From positions 52,408,838 to 52,472,837 of the forward strand of contig ML679958.1 of NCBI GenBank assembly GCA_007922225.1: 64,000 bases of DNA. The letters run 5' to 3'. Both the position numbers and the translations under genes were made by a program. Numbering within the stretch: position 1 is the first letter of the stretch; every line of letters starts with the position of its first letter. This document shows positions 36,027 to 46,995 of the stretch, in pieces. The notes under the pieces were generated by a model. The model saw only the letters and a program-made list of their open reading frames with translations. It was not told the origin of the DNA and searched no databases. Source of the DNA: Emydura subglobosa. Taxonomy: Eukaryota > Chordata > Testudines > Chelidae.

Positions 36027-36281
36027 CAGTGTTTCTCAACCTTTCCAGACTTCAGGAGTCTGAAGCCTGAGCCCCGCCACCCAGGCCCAAGCTCTGCCAC
36101 TTGGGGCTCAAGCCTGAGCCCTGCCGCCTGGGGCTGAAGCATGTAACTTAGGTTCATGGGGTCCCCTCTGGTTTAGGACCCTGGGCAACTGCCTTGCTTT
36201 CCACCCCCTAATACCGGCCCTGCACTTGCGACCTCCCTAAACCCATCACATAAGCCCCAACCCCTAGGTTGAGGAACACTG
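36027..36281. mobile_element. hAT-like MITE inserted in CR1 3' end
   Basis: Terminal inverted repeats: starts CAGTGTTTCTCAACCT and ends AGGTTGAGGAACACTG. Flanking 8-mers GACTAGAT (36019-36026) and ATCTAGAT (36282-36289) agree at six of eight bases, as expected for an aged 8-bp hAT target-site duplication. The CAGTG-TTCTCAACC ends are typical of hAT-Charlie-type elements. 255 bp, no transposase: non-autonomous. Confidence 0.85.
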
Positions 36282-36360
36282 ATCTAGATGAGTTGACGTA
36301 CCCCATGGAATACCTCTGTGTACCCCCAGCCACTTCCAGCCCTAGCTTTCTATGACTGGA
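36282..36360 (+). mobile_element. CR1 3' terminal part after hAT insertion
   Basis: After the duplication GATGAGTTGACGTACC continues, then CACTTCCAGCCCTAGC and TTTCTATGA, which is the CR1 3' end in sense orientation. Confidence 0.75.
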
Positions 36361-36969
36361 TATGTCTATGAACACACAAGAACAGGGGCCAGACAACAAG
36401 AAGAAAGGCATCAGACTGGTGAAGGGCAAAGGAAACAAGTTGGCCGAGGGGGAAGAAGGCTCTACGCTGTAGCCCATGAGCCATGCACTGAAACAGAAGG
36501 ACTTAGGGGAAACCAAGGGACTCTGACTCCAAACCAAAGAATAGCCTTGAGTGGTGAGGAAACTGAGGCAAGAATAGGCATGTAGTGTTTACTGTTTTAT
36601 ATGAGCTCCTGTGCTTTACATGATTAAGTAAGTAAAGGAGGATAAAGGTGTTAGACTCTGGGCAAAGTGTCTCTGGGTATGTTAACTGCTTCACAATTGC
36701 TGCAAGATACTGAAAGAGTTAAACTATCATTCAGAAGCTTTAGATCTTTGGTGTGGAGTTCTGAGAGAGGGTGTGTTTAAGTACAAGGGAGTCTGAAGGG
36801 TCATCATTGAATCCAGAGGTGTTAGGCAGCTGGACAATGGGTTCCAACTCTCAGAAGGGGGTGCTGGATAGAAGGTCTGCATCCTGAGAATATGCTAGGG
36901 ACCCCAAAATTGGGGCAGAAGTTGGACTCTGTTCAGGCTCCAGGGGCTTAAAATAGTCTAGGATCCAGA
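36361..36969. other. Unassigned DNA
   Basis: No gene. Frames at 36208-36694 on both strands have no known motif. Confidence 0.4.
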
Positions 36970-38110
36970 GCAGCAGCTGTAACGCTGCATGAAATATAAG
37001 CAACCATTTATAATATTATTAATACGAATTGGACAAAACTGCAATGAATCTTATCAGATATACCATGTAAGGTATCAATGGAAAATATATGATTTGCTAA
37101 ATATGATAAGTTTATGTATCATCTTTGTATTGTAAGTTATGGATATGTTTGATATATCTGTATCTGAAACTTGTGCAGTGCTATTGGGTGACAACCCCGG
37201 CAAATTAATATCAGCATTATCCAGCCTGCTTGATGTCCCATCAAGGGCAATCAGCTATACAACCGTCCAGGAAGAGAAGCAAGGAGCTACGCCTAGGAGT
37301 CAGCTGAACATGTAGGAACATGCCTATTGACCAGGGACTCCAAGTGCTTTTCCATGGCCATGTGCTGTGAGCTTGTGTTTGGGACAAGCCACATGGCAAA
37401 GGATATAGAAAGCTGCTTCACCATCTCCATTTTGTCTTCATTCCTGCTTCTGGATCAACTTCTTTAGAACTGAAGCTTTGAAATAAAGGACTGAAAGACC
37501 CATCCAGGTACTAGATGTACTCCAGAGGAATTGTACAAGCCTGCAAGCTCACTAATGCTGCTAAGAATCTGACATATAGACTGTAAAGTCATATGTATGT
37601 ATCTGATTGCTTTGATCATTTAACATCTCTCTTCTTGTTTGTTTCTTTTGTTTTATTATAAACCACTAGTTTGAGATACTCAAGGATTGGCTGGCAGCTT
37701 GGTATTTTGGGTAAGATCCAAACCTTTATTAATCTGGTAAAGTAGCTAACCCTTTGGGGAGCAGAAGAACATTTTATACAGTGAGCAGCGTTTTAAATAA
37801 CTTCTCACTTTACTGGAACTGGTTGTTGATTGGGAACAAGAGACTGAAATGCAATAAAGGGAGCTGTGTGATTTCTTTTTGCGCTTTTTGATAACCAGCG
37901 TGGGGAATCAACAGCACTGTTTGTGACTGGTTGGTGAATCTAACTTCAGTGTTAAACATCAGATTTGGGAGAATCTGCTCTCCTTTTGCAGCCTGCCCTG
38001 CCCTTGGCATTTTTAATGTGGGTTACACTAGGCACAGCGGGTCACAGCAGAGACTTGGATTACTCTGACAGCATTCCTCGCTAGGATCTGACAGTGGGCT
38101 AGAATTAAGT
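36970..38110 (+). mobile_element. LTR-like element, probably solo
   Basis: Resembles a reptile ERV LTR family: a GATATAGAAAGCTGC TATA-like box near 37402, AATAAA at about 37478 after GAAGCTTTG, and ACTGAAAGACCCATCC. Further on come a TTATAAACCACTAGTTTGAG-like part and GGATTGGCTGGCAGC, then a G/T-rich 3' part. No retroviral genes adjoin it. Edges and family are uncertain. Confidence 0.5.
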
Positions 38111-39124
38111 CATATGGGGATGGAAGTTGCATCATTACCTGATGAAGTACATAACAAATTGGTATGGGCTGAAGGACAGGTGGCTATGGGAATATAGGAG
38201 CACACAATTAATTCAGATTTGGGGAGAAACTGGAGCCCTTTGTATCATCAGGCATTATGCAACTTTGTGCAATTTTATGCAAATTTAAAATCTACTTTTT
38301 TGTGACAAGATTTTGGCAGATATGTGTATATTAATGGGACGAATGAGCTTGTATGCAATGTGGCAGAAGTGAGTTTGCGAGGCTGTATATTCTGATTAAA
38401 ATTTTCACAGTTAGGTGCTAAAATTTAGGGACATAGATAAAACAGGCTCAAGTTTCAGAAGTGTTGATATCCACTGGTCACACTGAGTACATGATAGCTG
38501 TGGTTGCTCCATACCTGAGTATCACTCTACTTTTTAAAAATGCCTAAATATAGATTTATGTGCTTAACTTTTGAAAACCATGTTTGAAAATGTTGGCTTA
38601 TGTTCTTATAGCCTGATTCTTCATTAAAAGGGTACCAAGAAATTAATCTTCTGTTTCAGAATTCTTATCAGAAAATTGCACTTTAGCAAAACAATGTCCA
38701 TGTTGTAATTTTGTGAGTAAAAATGATGCAAACGCAGATAGAGAATGACGTGAGAACAAACAATATCCAAACAGTTTCTACGACCTGGGTACTCTGAGCA
38801 AAAATGGGGAGATTTTAAAGCTCAGCACAGGCTGGTGGATTTAGACAAAAATAAAGTCAGTGAAACTGTTGACAAATGATGTCACTGGATTTGTGAAAAA
38901 TGGGGCATTTGTGGTGTTCATCTGTTTTCTTGGCTTGTTCTCTACAATAAAAGGCAGTTATTGTCAATTTTTGAGTGTCCTCTAGTCTCGTTTGATTTAG
39001 CAAATCCCTAACTTCCATATGGAACAGCGAGTTATCACTAGCAAACATGGAACTACGTCTCCTTTTGCAGGGAAAAAAATTGCAAAATGTATTATTAAAT
39101 ATTTGTACTTCAGTGACCTCCAGA
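38111..39124. other. Unassigned DNA
   Basis: No gene. An 18-bp word at 38878-38895 recurs at 39159-39176 inside the following SINE tail. Confidence 0.4.
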
Positions 39125-39240
39125 GACCTCAGTGATGATAGGGGTCCACTGTGCTAACTGATGTCACTGGATTTGTACATAGGAAGATATGGTCCCTGCC
39201 CCCAAGAGCTTACAGGCTATAGGATTCTCACTGGAACAAT
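39125..39240 (-). mobile_element. CORE-SINE 3' tail, antisense, with short insert
   Basis: GGGGTCCACTGTGCTA and GTACATAGGAAGATATGGTC, then CCTGCCCCCAAGAGCTTACA, are the reverse complement of the SINE tail. Between the first two parts lies TGATGTCACTGGATTTG, which also occurs 281 bases upstream. Confidence 0.7.
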
Positions 39241-42084
39241 GGGGATTCATGTAAATTTCCTATTGGAAATATTCTGAGTTGCTCACCAGGCTGCATAAAA
39301 AGATGTTTTTTTCTCAGAAAACAATTTGTGAAAGGAAAAATAGTAATTTCACACAGCCCTAGTTTGCTTCTTCTTGTTTCCTGTTTTGCTTTATTTTGCA
39401 TGGTAGAGAAATCTTATCAGAAATGTCTTATGTTTCTGACCCAGCTCTCTTTGAAAACTGTTTTGTCATCCTTCAACTCCTTAAAGGAAAAGATGAAAGC
39501 AAAAATATGGATGTGTTTCCAATGAGGATAATGAAAGCTGAAAGGCAAGTGAGGCGTTGGAGGAAATGTAGAATCTGGATACTGATAGACATTCAGCATA
39601 GAAAGGTTGAAACAAAGAGTTTGTAATGGGACTTTAATGAAAGGAAATGCTTTACTACAAAACAAACAATGCTATGAGCAGAAGCTTGAGATTTGGGTGG
39701 GAATTTAAGGCTTAAATCTAGTAGAAGGAATAACTTCTAACCTGTTGGAGACTTTCTTTGACGTAACATTTAGCCAACCACTGAGAGTTTAAAAAATACC
39801 TCTGATACACAGATAAATATACAAACTTCACAGTACAGTACTTAAGGGGAGAAGAGATCAGATCAGAACTCAATTGTTTTCCCATCAGTTGTTTAAAATG
39901 ATTGCATTCTTTCTGAAATGTGTAGGGGAAAATAATCTTTTTCTTAATGGGTTTTTGTGTTTCCACTTGTATCTTATTTTAGGTGAGCATTTCTTAATTC
40001 TGAATTTTCTTGAATCTCAACCGATCTGGCTATTTTGCATTTACCAAAATTGTATGTATTTTGGAAAGGTGCTAGGTATTTACTTTATGGTTTTGATTAC
40101 ACAAAGATATTTCCTGAAGTTAATTCATGAGTTTCTCAAGCTGGATCTGATATAGAAGTTGACAGTTTATTCACTGAAGATAGTATATAAGATCTTTTCT
40201 TGCTGGAGTGTTATTTTTAATTCCCTTCACTTAATCTTGGATTTGCTACAACTTTTCCAGTTTAAAAGTATATTCTGGAGTAATGAGTGATATTCTGGAA
40301 TGAGCTGATCTAGTCCAATCAGATAAACTATTTTATTTACTGGGATAGGTAGCAAAACAGATGAAAGTAGGAGAAAGGAATCTTTAGAACTCTATCTGCT
40401 ATCTGTACTGATTGACTTTTTATTTTAATCTGACACAGACCTTTGATGGATGATCATAGTGAATAATAAATATTGGGGCTGCCTCATGAAATCCTTTGAA
40501 TTTAATAGATTTTTTTTTACTGCCCATAGTGTAATATAAACTATTAATAATGCAGCGTCTTTCCCATTCCTTTAACAAACTGTGGACTTTATATATACAG
40601 TAAAATTATCTCTGTTGTCTTAGACTCCAAAATGTACAATGAGCTTTGATGAAGGAATACATATTTTATAACCATAGTAACTGCCAAGAACATCTGTAGC
40701 ATGCACGCATGCTCTCTCTCTCTCTCTCTCTCTCACTCCTCCACCCCCCTCTCTCTCTCATATTCTCCAGAAAAGATTGAAAGACATCACTTATTTTGAT
40801 TCTGTGGAAAAGGAAGAAAGGAAAGATCAATGATGGGCATACTGTTATTTTGCATATAGTTAAGTATTTGTGAATCACTGGAACAATGAGAGTGACAGAC
40901 AGTAAAAATTATTTTGATTCAACTGAAACTATAAGAGATAGAATTGTCCTCTCTGTAATATCAGATTGTCTGTGTAGAGACACTTTAATGATACCTTATG
41001 AAAAATGTGCATGTGTACAGTTCTTTTAAATCCTTTTTTGGAAGATTTTGTAACTCGAGGTCAGACTGTACCTGTCCGTGATAAAACTTGAGAGAGGAGG
41101 ACCAAGGGGAGGAAAATTCATTGAGAGATGACCCTGCCAGAGTTTCTGCTAAATTCTTCTGATAGTTGGGGCAGTGTTTGCTGAAGAAGCAATGGGTCAT
41201 GTGGCATGTGGATGAACCCTCCCCTGACCCCAAATCCATGCCAATGGGATGTGTTTCTCAAGTTGGGGCACTTCCTCCCTTTTACTTCTGATTGATAGGT
41301 GGAACACTTCCCTAACATCATCCCCTCCCAAAAGCACTGGCCTCACTTACCGCTCTGCGCCTTGTTCTCTGCACCCCTTTTCTTTCTACTTCTGGGCACA
41401 ACCCCTGCCCAGCTCCCACTCCTGGATACCTTCCCCTGTGCTACTCCTTTTTCTTTCCTAGATCCTGGCTCTGTATTGTTCTCCTTACAAGAAGCCTAAA
41501 GAGCTTGTGTTCACGTGCATTAAGCATTAGTCACAGAGCAATGAGAGGCTGCTGTAAGCTGCAACCTGCCACTGTCTCCTCTGCCCCCTGCGGAGTCCAG
41601 AGCCATGCCTTCTGTTGTGGAGGAAGGCCTTATCTCTGCATCACTCTTGCATCCTTCCATAACAATTGTAGCTGCTGCATGCATCCTTCCTGGTTTACAG
41701 AAAAAACAACAGAGAAACAAACCGAAGCAATGCAAGCATCTGTGTTTGTGAAGGTTCTCGGTGGCATTTGTGGACTCCACACTCAATCTTTCCTTCTTGA
41801 TCATACTGCAACTCCTTCTGCGTTTGACTTTTTGCTGCAGGCTGAAACCTGCATGGGCAAAAAAGGTGCTGCTAGTCTGGTTGTAAATTAGATTGCTTCC
41901 CCACCCTGCTCCTCCATTGCCCCCTGTTCAGTTCCTCTTCTCTGCCTCTTCCTGTCAGGGCACAGCCTCCAGCTCCCTTTCATCTCCCGCCCTAGCTGCC
42001 CTTCAGTACTGCTCCTGCACTTGTCTATGAGAGTGCAGCCTCCCTGCAGGCAGGTCAGACTGAGGGCACCACACTCCTAGGGCC
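39241..42084. other. Unassigned DNA, no gene
   Basis: No gene. Contains the CT repeat described separately. The plus frame at 41505-41891 (128 codons) and the minus frame at 41520-41804 overlap in opposite directions and match no family; both are probably chance. Confidence 0.4.
40712..40759. repeat. (CT)n simple repeats
   Basis: Two CT tracts (40712-40734 and 40750-40759) separated by ACTCCTCCACCCCC. Confidence 0.9.
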
Positions 42085-42195
42085 CCTGCCTTGCGATTCT
42101 GACATAATCAATCATTTGACTCCAGGAGCTTAAGGTTTAAGAAAAACCCCAAATATGGGAAGACTTGGGAGAGCATCGAGAGAGCTGGCAACACC
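42085..42195. repeat. Dispersed repeat fragment
   Basis: TTTGACTCCAGGAGCTTAAG, TTTAAGAAAAACCCCAAAT and GAGAGCTGGCAACACC resemble an abundant turtle repeat in this order. Class unknown. Confidence 0.5.
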
Positions 42196-43639
42196 CAGAT
42201 GGTGCACTGCAAATGGCTCCATGCATGCCAAGCTCTTTACATGCAGCCCTTAATAGTGTGTTTAGATTTCCACGCCATAGCTAATATTTGGCTGCCAGGG
42301 AAAGGGGCTCTAGCATTTCAAGGATCTGTGACATTTTTCTTCTCCATTCTGTTCCAAAAGGGCTCTTCCCATATCTTCTGTATATCAGTGTACTTTTTCC
42401 TAGCAGTCTATTGGCTTAGCATGTAAAGACCTCTCTCCTGTGCAGTTTTTGCCCAGATTGATGTTCATATTTATTACTTTCCTAAAAAACTTGGGACAAT
42501 GTGGAGTTGTAAGGAACTTCTCATGACTCTTACTTATGGGAATATTTTTAACATAATGGAGGTTCCTAAAAATGGTATTTCTTCTAGGTCATTATAAAAG
42601 CATTATTTAAAAATAATGAAAAAAGGAAAAAGTTGAGCTTTTGTTTGCATTTTTAAAATTTGTTCTGACCAGTTCTGGTTCCTTTTACAAGACAATATAG
42701 CCGGCTTTACTCATAACAGTAATTTGATTGAAGTTAGTGGGCTTATCTGTTCTGTGAAGTCTGAGTTGTCTAAGGAGTGGGGGAACAGTGGCCGTGCCTA
42801 TAATATATGAGGATAAGTTACTGCTAGTGGAGTCCAAATTGTAATGAGATAACTAAGAACTCTAATTACCAAAGTATCTGGGCAAAAGAGCATGCATAAA
42901 ATGGGATCTCCTTCTAAGGCAATGAAATTGATATACTAAGTAACTGGAAAGTGTGTGTACAAAATTATTATCAAAGAAATGTGTGCAAAGTAGACCCTTA
43001 TTTGTGGCCATAATGTAACTCCAAATTACATTTGCACTGTGAGTGCTTATTTTCAGAAGAAATAGCCTGGAAACAGCATGTTCAATTCATGATGATCTGA
43101 GTGTACCTTTTTTAGTTGGAACTCATTAGAATACTGTATTTATACAGTCTAGTTCCGTGTGCTCTCCAAAAACTGTGAGCACATTCTAGAGAAATTTGAC
43201 AGAAAAAAATGTAAAAATCAAGCATTTCTGCCTGATTGTACCCTACAAAGCTCAAAGCCAGAAGACTTGCAAACATCTAATTAAAGTAGAAAACATCTAA
43301 CAGAAGACTTGCAAACATTTAATTCATGAAAGGGAAGGCACAGCCGCAGAAAACAGGCAGAAGCATTAAGAGCTGTTTGCAGTAGATTTCATAAAACTGA
43401 AAACGAAACATAATTAGACACATCAGGGAGCCACCCTGCATAAGAGAACGCTGTCAGCAGTGACAGTAAAGTCCGCCTAAATGGTGTGCTCTGCTGGAGC
43501 CGAGCTCCACGTGAATGAAGAGCACAGCAGCTGCCTGCTGCGGTCAGGCATTAGAAAACAATGGACTGGCCATTTGCTGAAAATTCAGTGCAATGGATCA
43601 TGGCAGAAATAGGGCCAACTGACTGATCCTACAGGTCTG
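42196..43639. other. Unassigned DNA
   Basis: No gene. A 23-bp word beginning AGAAGACTTGCAAACAT is repeated with one change at 43260-43282 and 43302-43324. 43340-43600 is more balanced in composition and could be conserved noncoding DNA. Confidence 0.4.
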
Positions 43640-43975
43640 TTCTGTTTTACAGAAGTTGTTATACCATCTTCATCACTTCAGTATCTGAGCGCCTTCCAGT
43701 AGTACATTAAGCAACGTGACTAACATCTGTCACTTGTTTGTTCTCTCCTCACCGGGAGAAATGTGTGCACTGGAGTGGTTTTGTTTGGGATTTTTTTTTT
43801 TTTATAATACATGGACACATGTTGCTATGTGCTTGTGCTGGAGAAAGCAAGTTCAAAAAAATGTCTTGAACTTAGACAAAGAGGCATTGTGGTCTGTGAT
43901 GGCCCTGAGTTCCTGGAGGAGTTCATTCCCAGTCTAGGGCCAGGCCCCAGGAGACCTCATCTTCTGTCCTCCATA
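43640..43975 (+). repeat. Dispersed repeat, second copy
   Basis: Same order of words as 30195-30830: TATCTGAGCGCCTTCCAGTA, GTGACTAACATCTGTCAC, GGGAGAAATGTGTGCACTGG, GAGAAAGCAAG and TTCATTCCCAGTCT. Same orientation. Contains poly-T at 43791-43803. Confidence 0.7.
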
Positions 43976-44454
43976 CTATGTTACCTTTTAAGTGGCTTTA
44001 ACTGTTAGAATTTAATTACACACACACACCTGAGAACAGAATTTAAAGCTGCAAAGTTAACTTTAATGTTTCATAGCCAAAAGTTGTATAACCACACAAA
44101 AATGAAATCCTCTACTCCCTGCAAAGTTGAAATGAGCAACATCAAAGACAATGCCAAAGAACAGTTTAGTGTGCAAACAACTGACAGTTATGTTAGTGAT
44201 AATTCTGAGGCTCTTGTGTTGATTGTGGTACCTCTAAATGTTGTCAGAAAGAGCAGGCAAGAGGAGATTTCTGTGACTTTAGCTGAGTACTAATAAGACA
44301 AGGATCTGAACTGTACACCTCAAACTTTCAAAACGTTCAAACATGAATCCAGATGTTGATTCATGTGACTTGGGCCCCTTGTTGGTCCCTGAGCACCATT
44401 TAAACATGCCCTGCCAGATATATCTACAGTAACTCCTATTTTATTCTTTTCAGT
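43976..44454. other. Unassigned DNA between repeat copies
   Basis: A plus ATG frame at 44066-44293 (75 codons) is acidic and polar and matches nothing I know. A short (CA)n lies at 44018-44030. It may be part of a larger unrecognised repeat, as both neighbours are copies of one family. Confidence 0.35.
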
Positions 44455-44690
44455 CTTATACACCCTCATCACCATAGTATCTAAGTGCTTTCCAAAAGCA
44501 TATTAGGTGATGTGACTAAAGTCTGTCATGTGTGGGGTTTTTTTGGTCATTCTTTCCCCAGTGGGAGAGATGTGTGCAGGAAAGTGTTTTTTGGTAGTTT
44601 GTTTACAATGTGCCATGTGTTTATAGTAGAAAAGGCAAGGTTAAAGAAGTGTATCTTGTACTGTGGTTGAAAGGTGGTGTAACAGAGTAT
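44455..44690 (+). repeat. Dispersed repeat, third copy
   Basis: TATACACCCTCATCACCATA, GTATCTAAGTGCTTTCC, GTGACTAAAGTCTGTCATG, GGGAGAGATGTGTGCA and AGAAAAGGCAAGG follow the order of the copies at 30195 and 43640, in the same orientation. Confidence 0.7.
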
Positions 44691-45333
44691 CTGTACCTTT
44701 TTGAGTTATATCATACTTGTTCTTATAAATATACAGTTTTCTATGTGAAAACCTTGCCATTTGTTTTGCCCAGGTAGTTTTTGAACAGAAAACTGTTTGT
44801 GTGCGTGTCCCCAAAAATAGGATGTTAGTGAATAGGTGAATGTTTAAATCTGATCAAACTATGACTGAACTAAGATATTTTTCTTGGATTTCATCTTGTG
44901 GGAAGTGTTTTGAAAAGCCTTATGTTCAGTCATATGAAATGCTTGTATCATTGAAAGCAGTTCTTCCAGGAATGAGCTACGGCAATGCCAGAAAATCAGC
45001 TTTTATAGCACTGTCAAAGCATTCCCTGCTATATGCAGTTTTAGAAGCAGAAACTGGCATGAGCATCAAATACTCCTGAACTTCAGGGTGTTTTTAATAT
45101 TGTCCTGGCTTTCTATTTAAGAGAAGTGGAAAATTATATAAAGAAATAAAGCATCTAATTTTTTTTCATACCACAAATCATTTAACATCCTCCCATTGAA
45201 TTTGTTGTCACAGATGGACTACTATCTGATCCTAAATTGTACTGTGTAGGTACTGTTGCAAGATCCGTCTCTTCAGTCTGGTATTTCTGGGAGAAGGAAA
45301 CTCATCTCCTAATGGTGTTTCACACTGAATCTA
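44691..45333. other. Unassigned DNA
   Basis: An ATG plus frame at 44840-45079 (79 codons) has no known motif. No other content recognised. Confidence 0.35.
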
Positions 45334-45597
45334 AGGGTATGTCTACACTGCAATTAAAAACCTGCAGCTGGCTTGCACCAGCTGACTGGGCTCCCAGGGA
45401 TCAGGCAAAAGGGCTGTTTAATTATGGTGTAGACATCTGAGTTTGGGCTGCAAGGTGGGAGGGTCCCAGAGCTTGGGCTGTAAGCCAAGCCCAAACGTCT
45501 ATACTGTAATTAAACAGCCCCTTAGCTCAAGCACATGAAACTAAGTCAGCTGACATGGGGCAGCCTCGGGTTTTTAAATGCAGTGGAGATATTCCCT
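45334..45597. mobile_element. 264-bp palindromic MITE
   Basis: Starts AGGGTATGTCTACACTGCA and ends as its imperfect reverse complement (TGCAGTGGAGATATTCCCT). The two halves are inverted copies along most of their length: GCTGTTTAATTATGGTGTAG against CTATACTGTAATTAAACAGC. No ORF. Abundant type in turtles, from memory. No clear target-site duplication. Confidence 0.8.
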
Positions 45598-45904
45598 CAG
45601 GAGATGTCTCATTATTCATGAGGGAAGGGTGCCTAGTACGTGCTCCCAATTTGGGGACAATATTACATTTTTTATTTTAATTTTGTCAGTTGTGCCCTGT
45701 TACTACAGTAAATGGGTCTCTTCTTCTAAGGGACCAACACAGCAGACTCCGCACACATAAAACCTCACATTAACGTTGCAGATATTCATTATGGACGACT
45801 TGCCGGATCAGGCAACAATTATGTGAATCTGTAGGTGAATTTACCTGTCATAATGCTTATCCGGCCCTCCATCAACACTGGATGTGAGCATCTCACAATG
45901 TATT

Positions 45905-46078
45905 TTTCTTCAGGTAGGAAAGTACTATCATTTTCACTTCACAATGGCAAACTAAGGCACAGAGCAACAAAGTTACTTGCTAAAGGTCTCCTGGGAAGTC
46001 TGTGCCAGAGCAGGGAATTGAACCCCAGTTTTCCAGGTCCCTAGCTACTGAATGCCCGTATCATCTGACCATGTTTCT
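45905..46078 (-). mobile_element. MIR SINE, antisense
   Basis: CATTTTCACTTCACAATGGC, AAACTAAGGCACAGAG, AAGTTACTTGCTAAAGGTC, CAGAGCAGGGAATTGAACCC and CAGTTTTCCAGGTCC follow the reverse-complement MIR order. Confidence 0.8.
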
Positions 46079-46177
46079 AATCACCAATCTGGAATGGAGA
46101 AGTTGAACCTTAATCTCCAAACAGCCTGTGAATGCACTAGATACTTATGATACTAGCAAGCTGTACTAAAATTTCAT

Positions 46178-46357
46178 AGAAGTGTAGGGCTGGAAGGAAC
46201 TTCTAGAAGTCATAGAGTCCAGATCCCTGTGCTGAGGCATGACCAAGTAAACCTAGCCCATCCCTGACTGTCCAACCTGTTCTTAAATACTTCCAATTAT
46301 GCGGAGCCCACAACCTCCCTTGGAAGGCTATTCCAGAGCTTAATTACCCTTAAACTA
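46178..46357 (-). mobile_element. CR1 LINE 3' end, antisense
   Basis: CATAGAAGTGTAGGGCTGGA, AGGAACTTCTAGAAGTCATA, then CCTCCCTTGGAAGGCTATTC and AGAGCTTAATTACC. The minus frame here ends LRVIKLWNSLPREVV, the usual CR1 C-terminal LWN-LP block. A subfamily different from the copy at 11308. Confidence 0.8.
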
Positions 46358-46625
46358 CCCACATTACAAGGCCCTGCAAAACCTGACACAATGGGAGTGT
46401 TACTAGAGCTATATCCATTTCTCACTGCTGAAGGAAACCTGACAAATTTTGGCTTTCTGTGCTGTTCTGCTTCAGATGTGAAATGTCTGGTATTTTGTCT
46501 GAAGTTGTCATGGCTAAAAAGTACTTTTCCAGCAAAGCAAATCTCTCTTGGTTGACAGAAAAGCAATATGAGGACCAGGCTTTGTAAACCTCATCCGGCT
46601 AGGCCCAAGGAAAGTAACGTAAACT
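46358..46625 (-). repeat. Dispersed repeat next to CR1
   Basis: TGTGCTGTTCTGCTTCAGAT, GTTGACAGAAAAGCAATATG and ACCAGGCTTTGTAAACCTC resemble a turtle repeat often seen in this order. Could be a separate element from the CR1. Confidence 0.5.
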
Positions 46626-46659
46626 TCTCTGGGACTGTCATGCACCCACACTCATGACT

Positions 46660-46995
46660 GTAGGTCCATGTCAAATTGCTGTGCTGGCAGAGGCAATATG
46701 TGTGTGTGGGGGGGGCATACAGGGTCACGTGCCCCCCCAGATTTTTGCCCAGGTTTGCTGGCCCTTCTTGGTCATGTGGTGCGGTCAGGCTCCCTCCCTG
46801 CACAGCCGCTACTGGAACTGGCAAGCTGGGAGCTGCGGCCACTGGGAGAGGCAGCAACCGCAGGGAGATGCAGGGAGGGGCCACTGCTTTAGCTCCCTGG
46901 GAGAAGCAGGAGGAACTGCCAGGAGCTGCAGTTAGGGGCAGCTGAGGGTAAAGGGGGCGTCTGCCTGGGGGGGGCATTACTGTTGGGGGGGAACC
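46660..46995. repeat. GC-rich repeat with G-runs
   Basis: Begins near a run of 8 G (GGGGGGGGCATACAGGG), with CACGTGCCCCCCC following. It ends with two more G-runs beside GGGGGGGCATTACTG. The GGGGGGCAT word at both ends suggests one unit, though in direct orientation. Overlapping plus frames here (up to 93 codons) are GC-driven and not taken as genes. Confidence 0.45.

Noticed and set aside
41505..41891. 128-codon plus frame with many Cys
   Set aside because: No domain pattern in the Cys spacing that I recognise, and an opposite-strand frame overlaps it.
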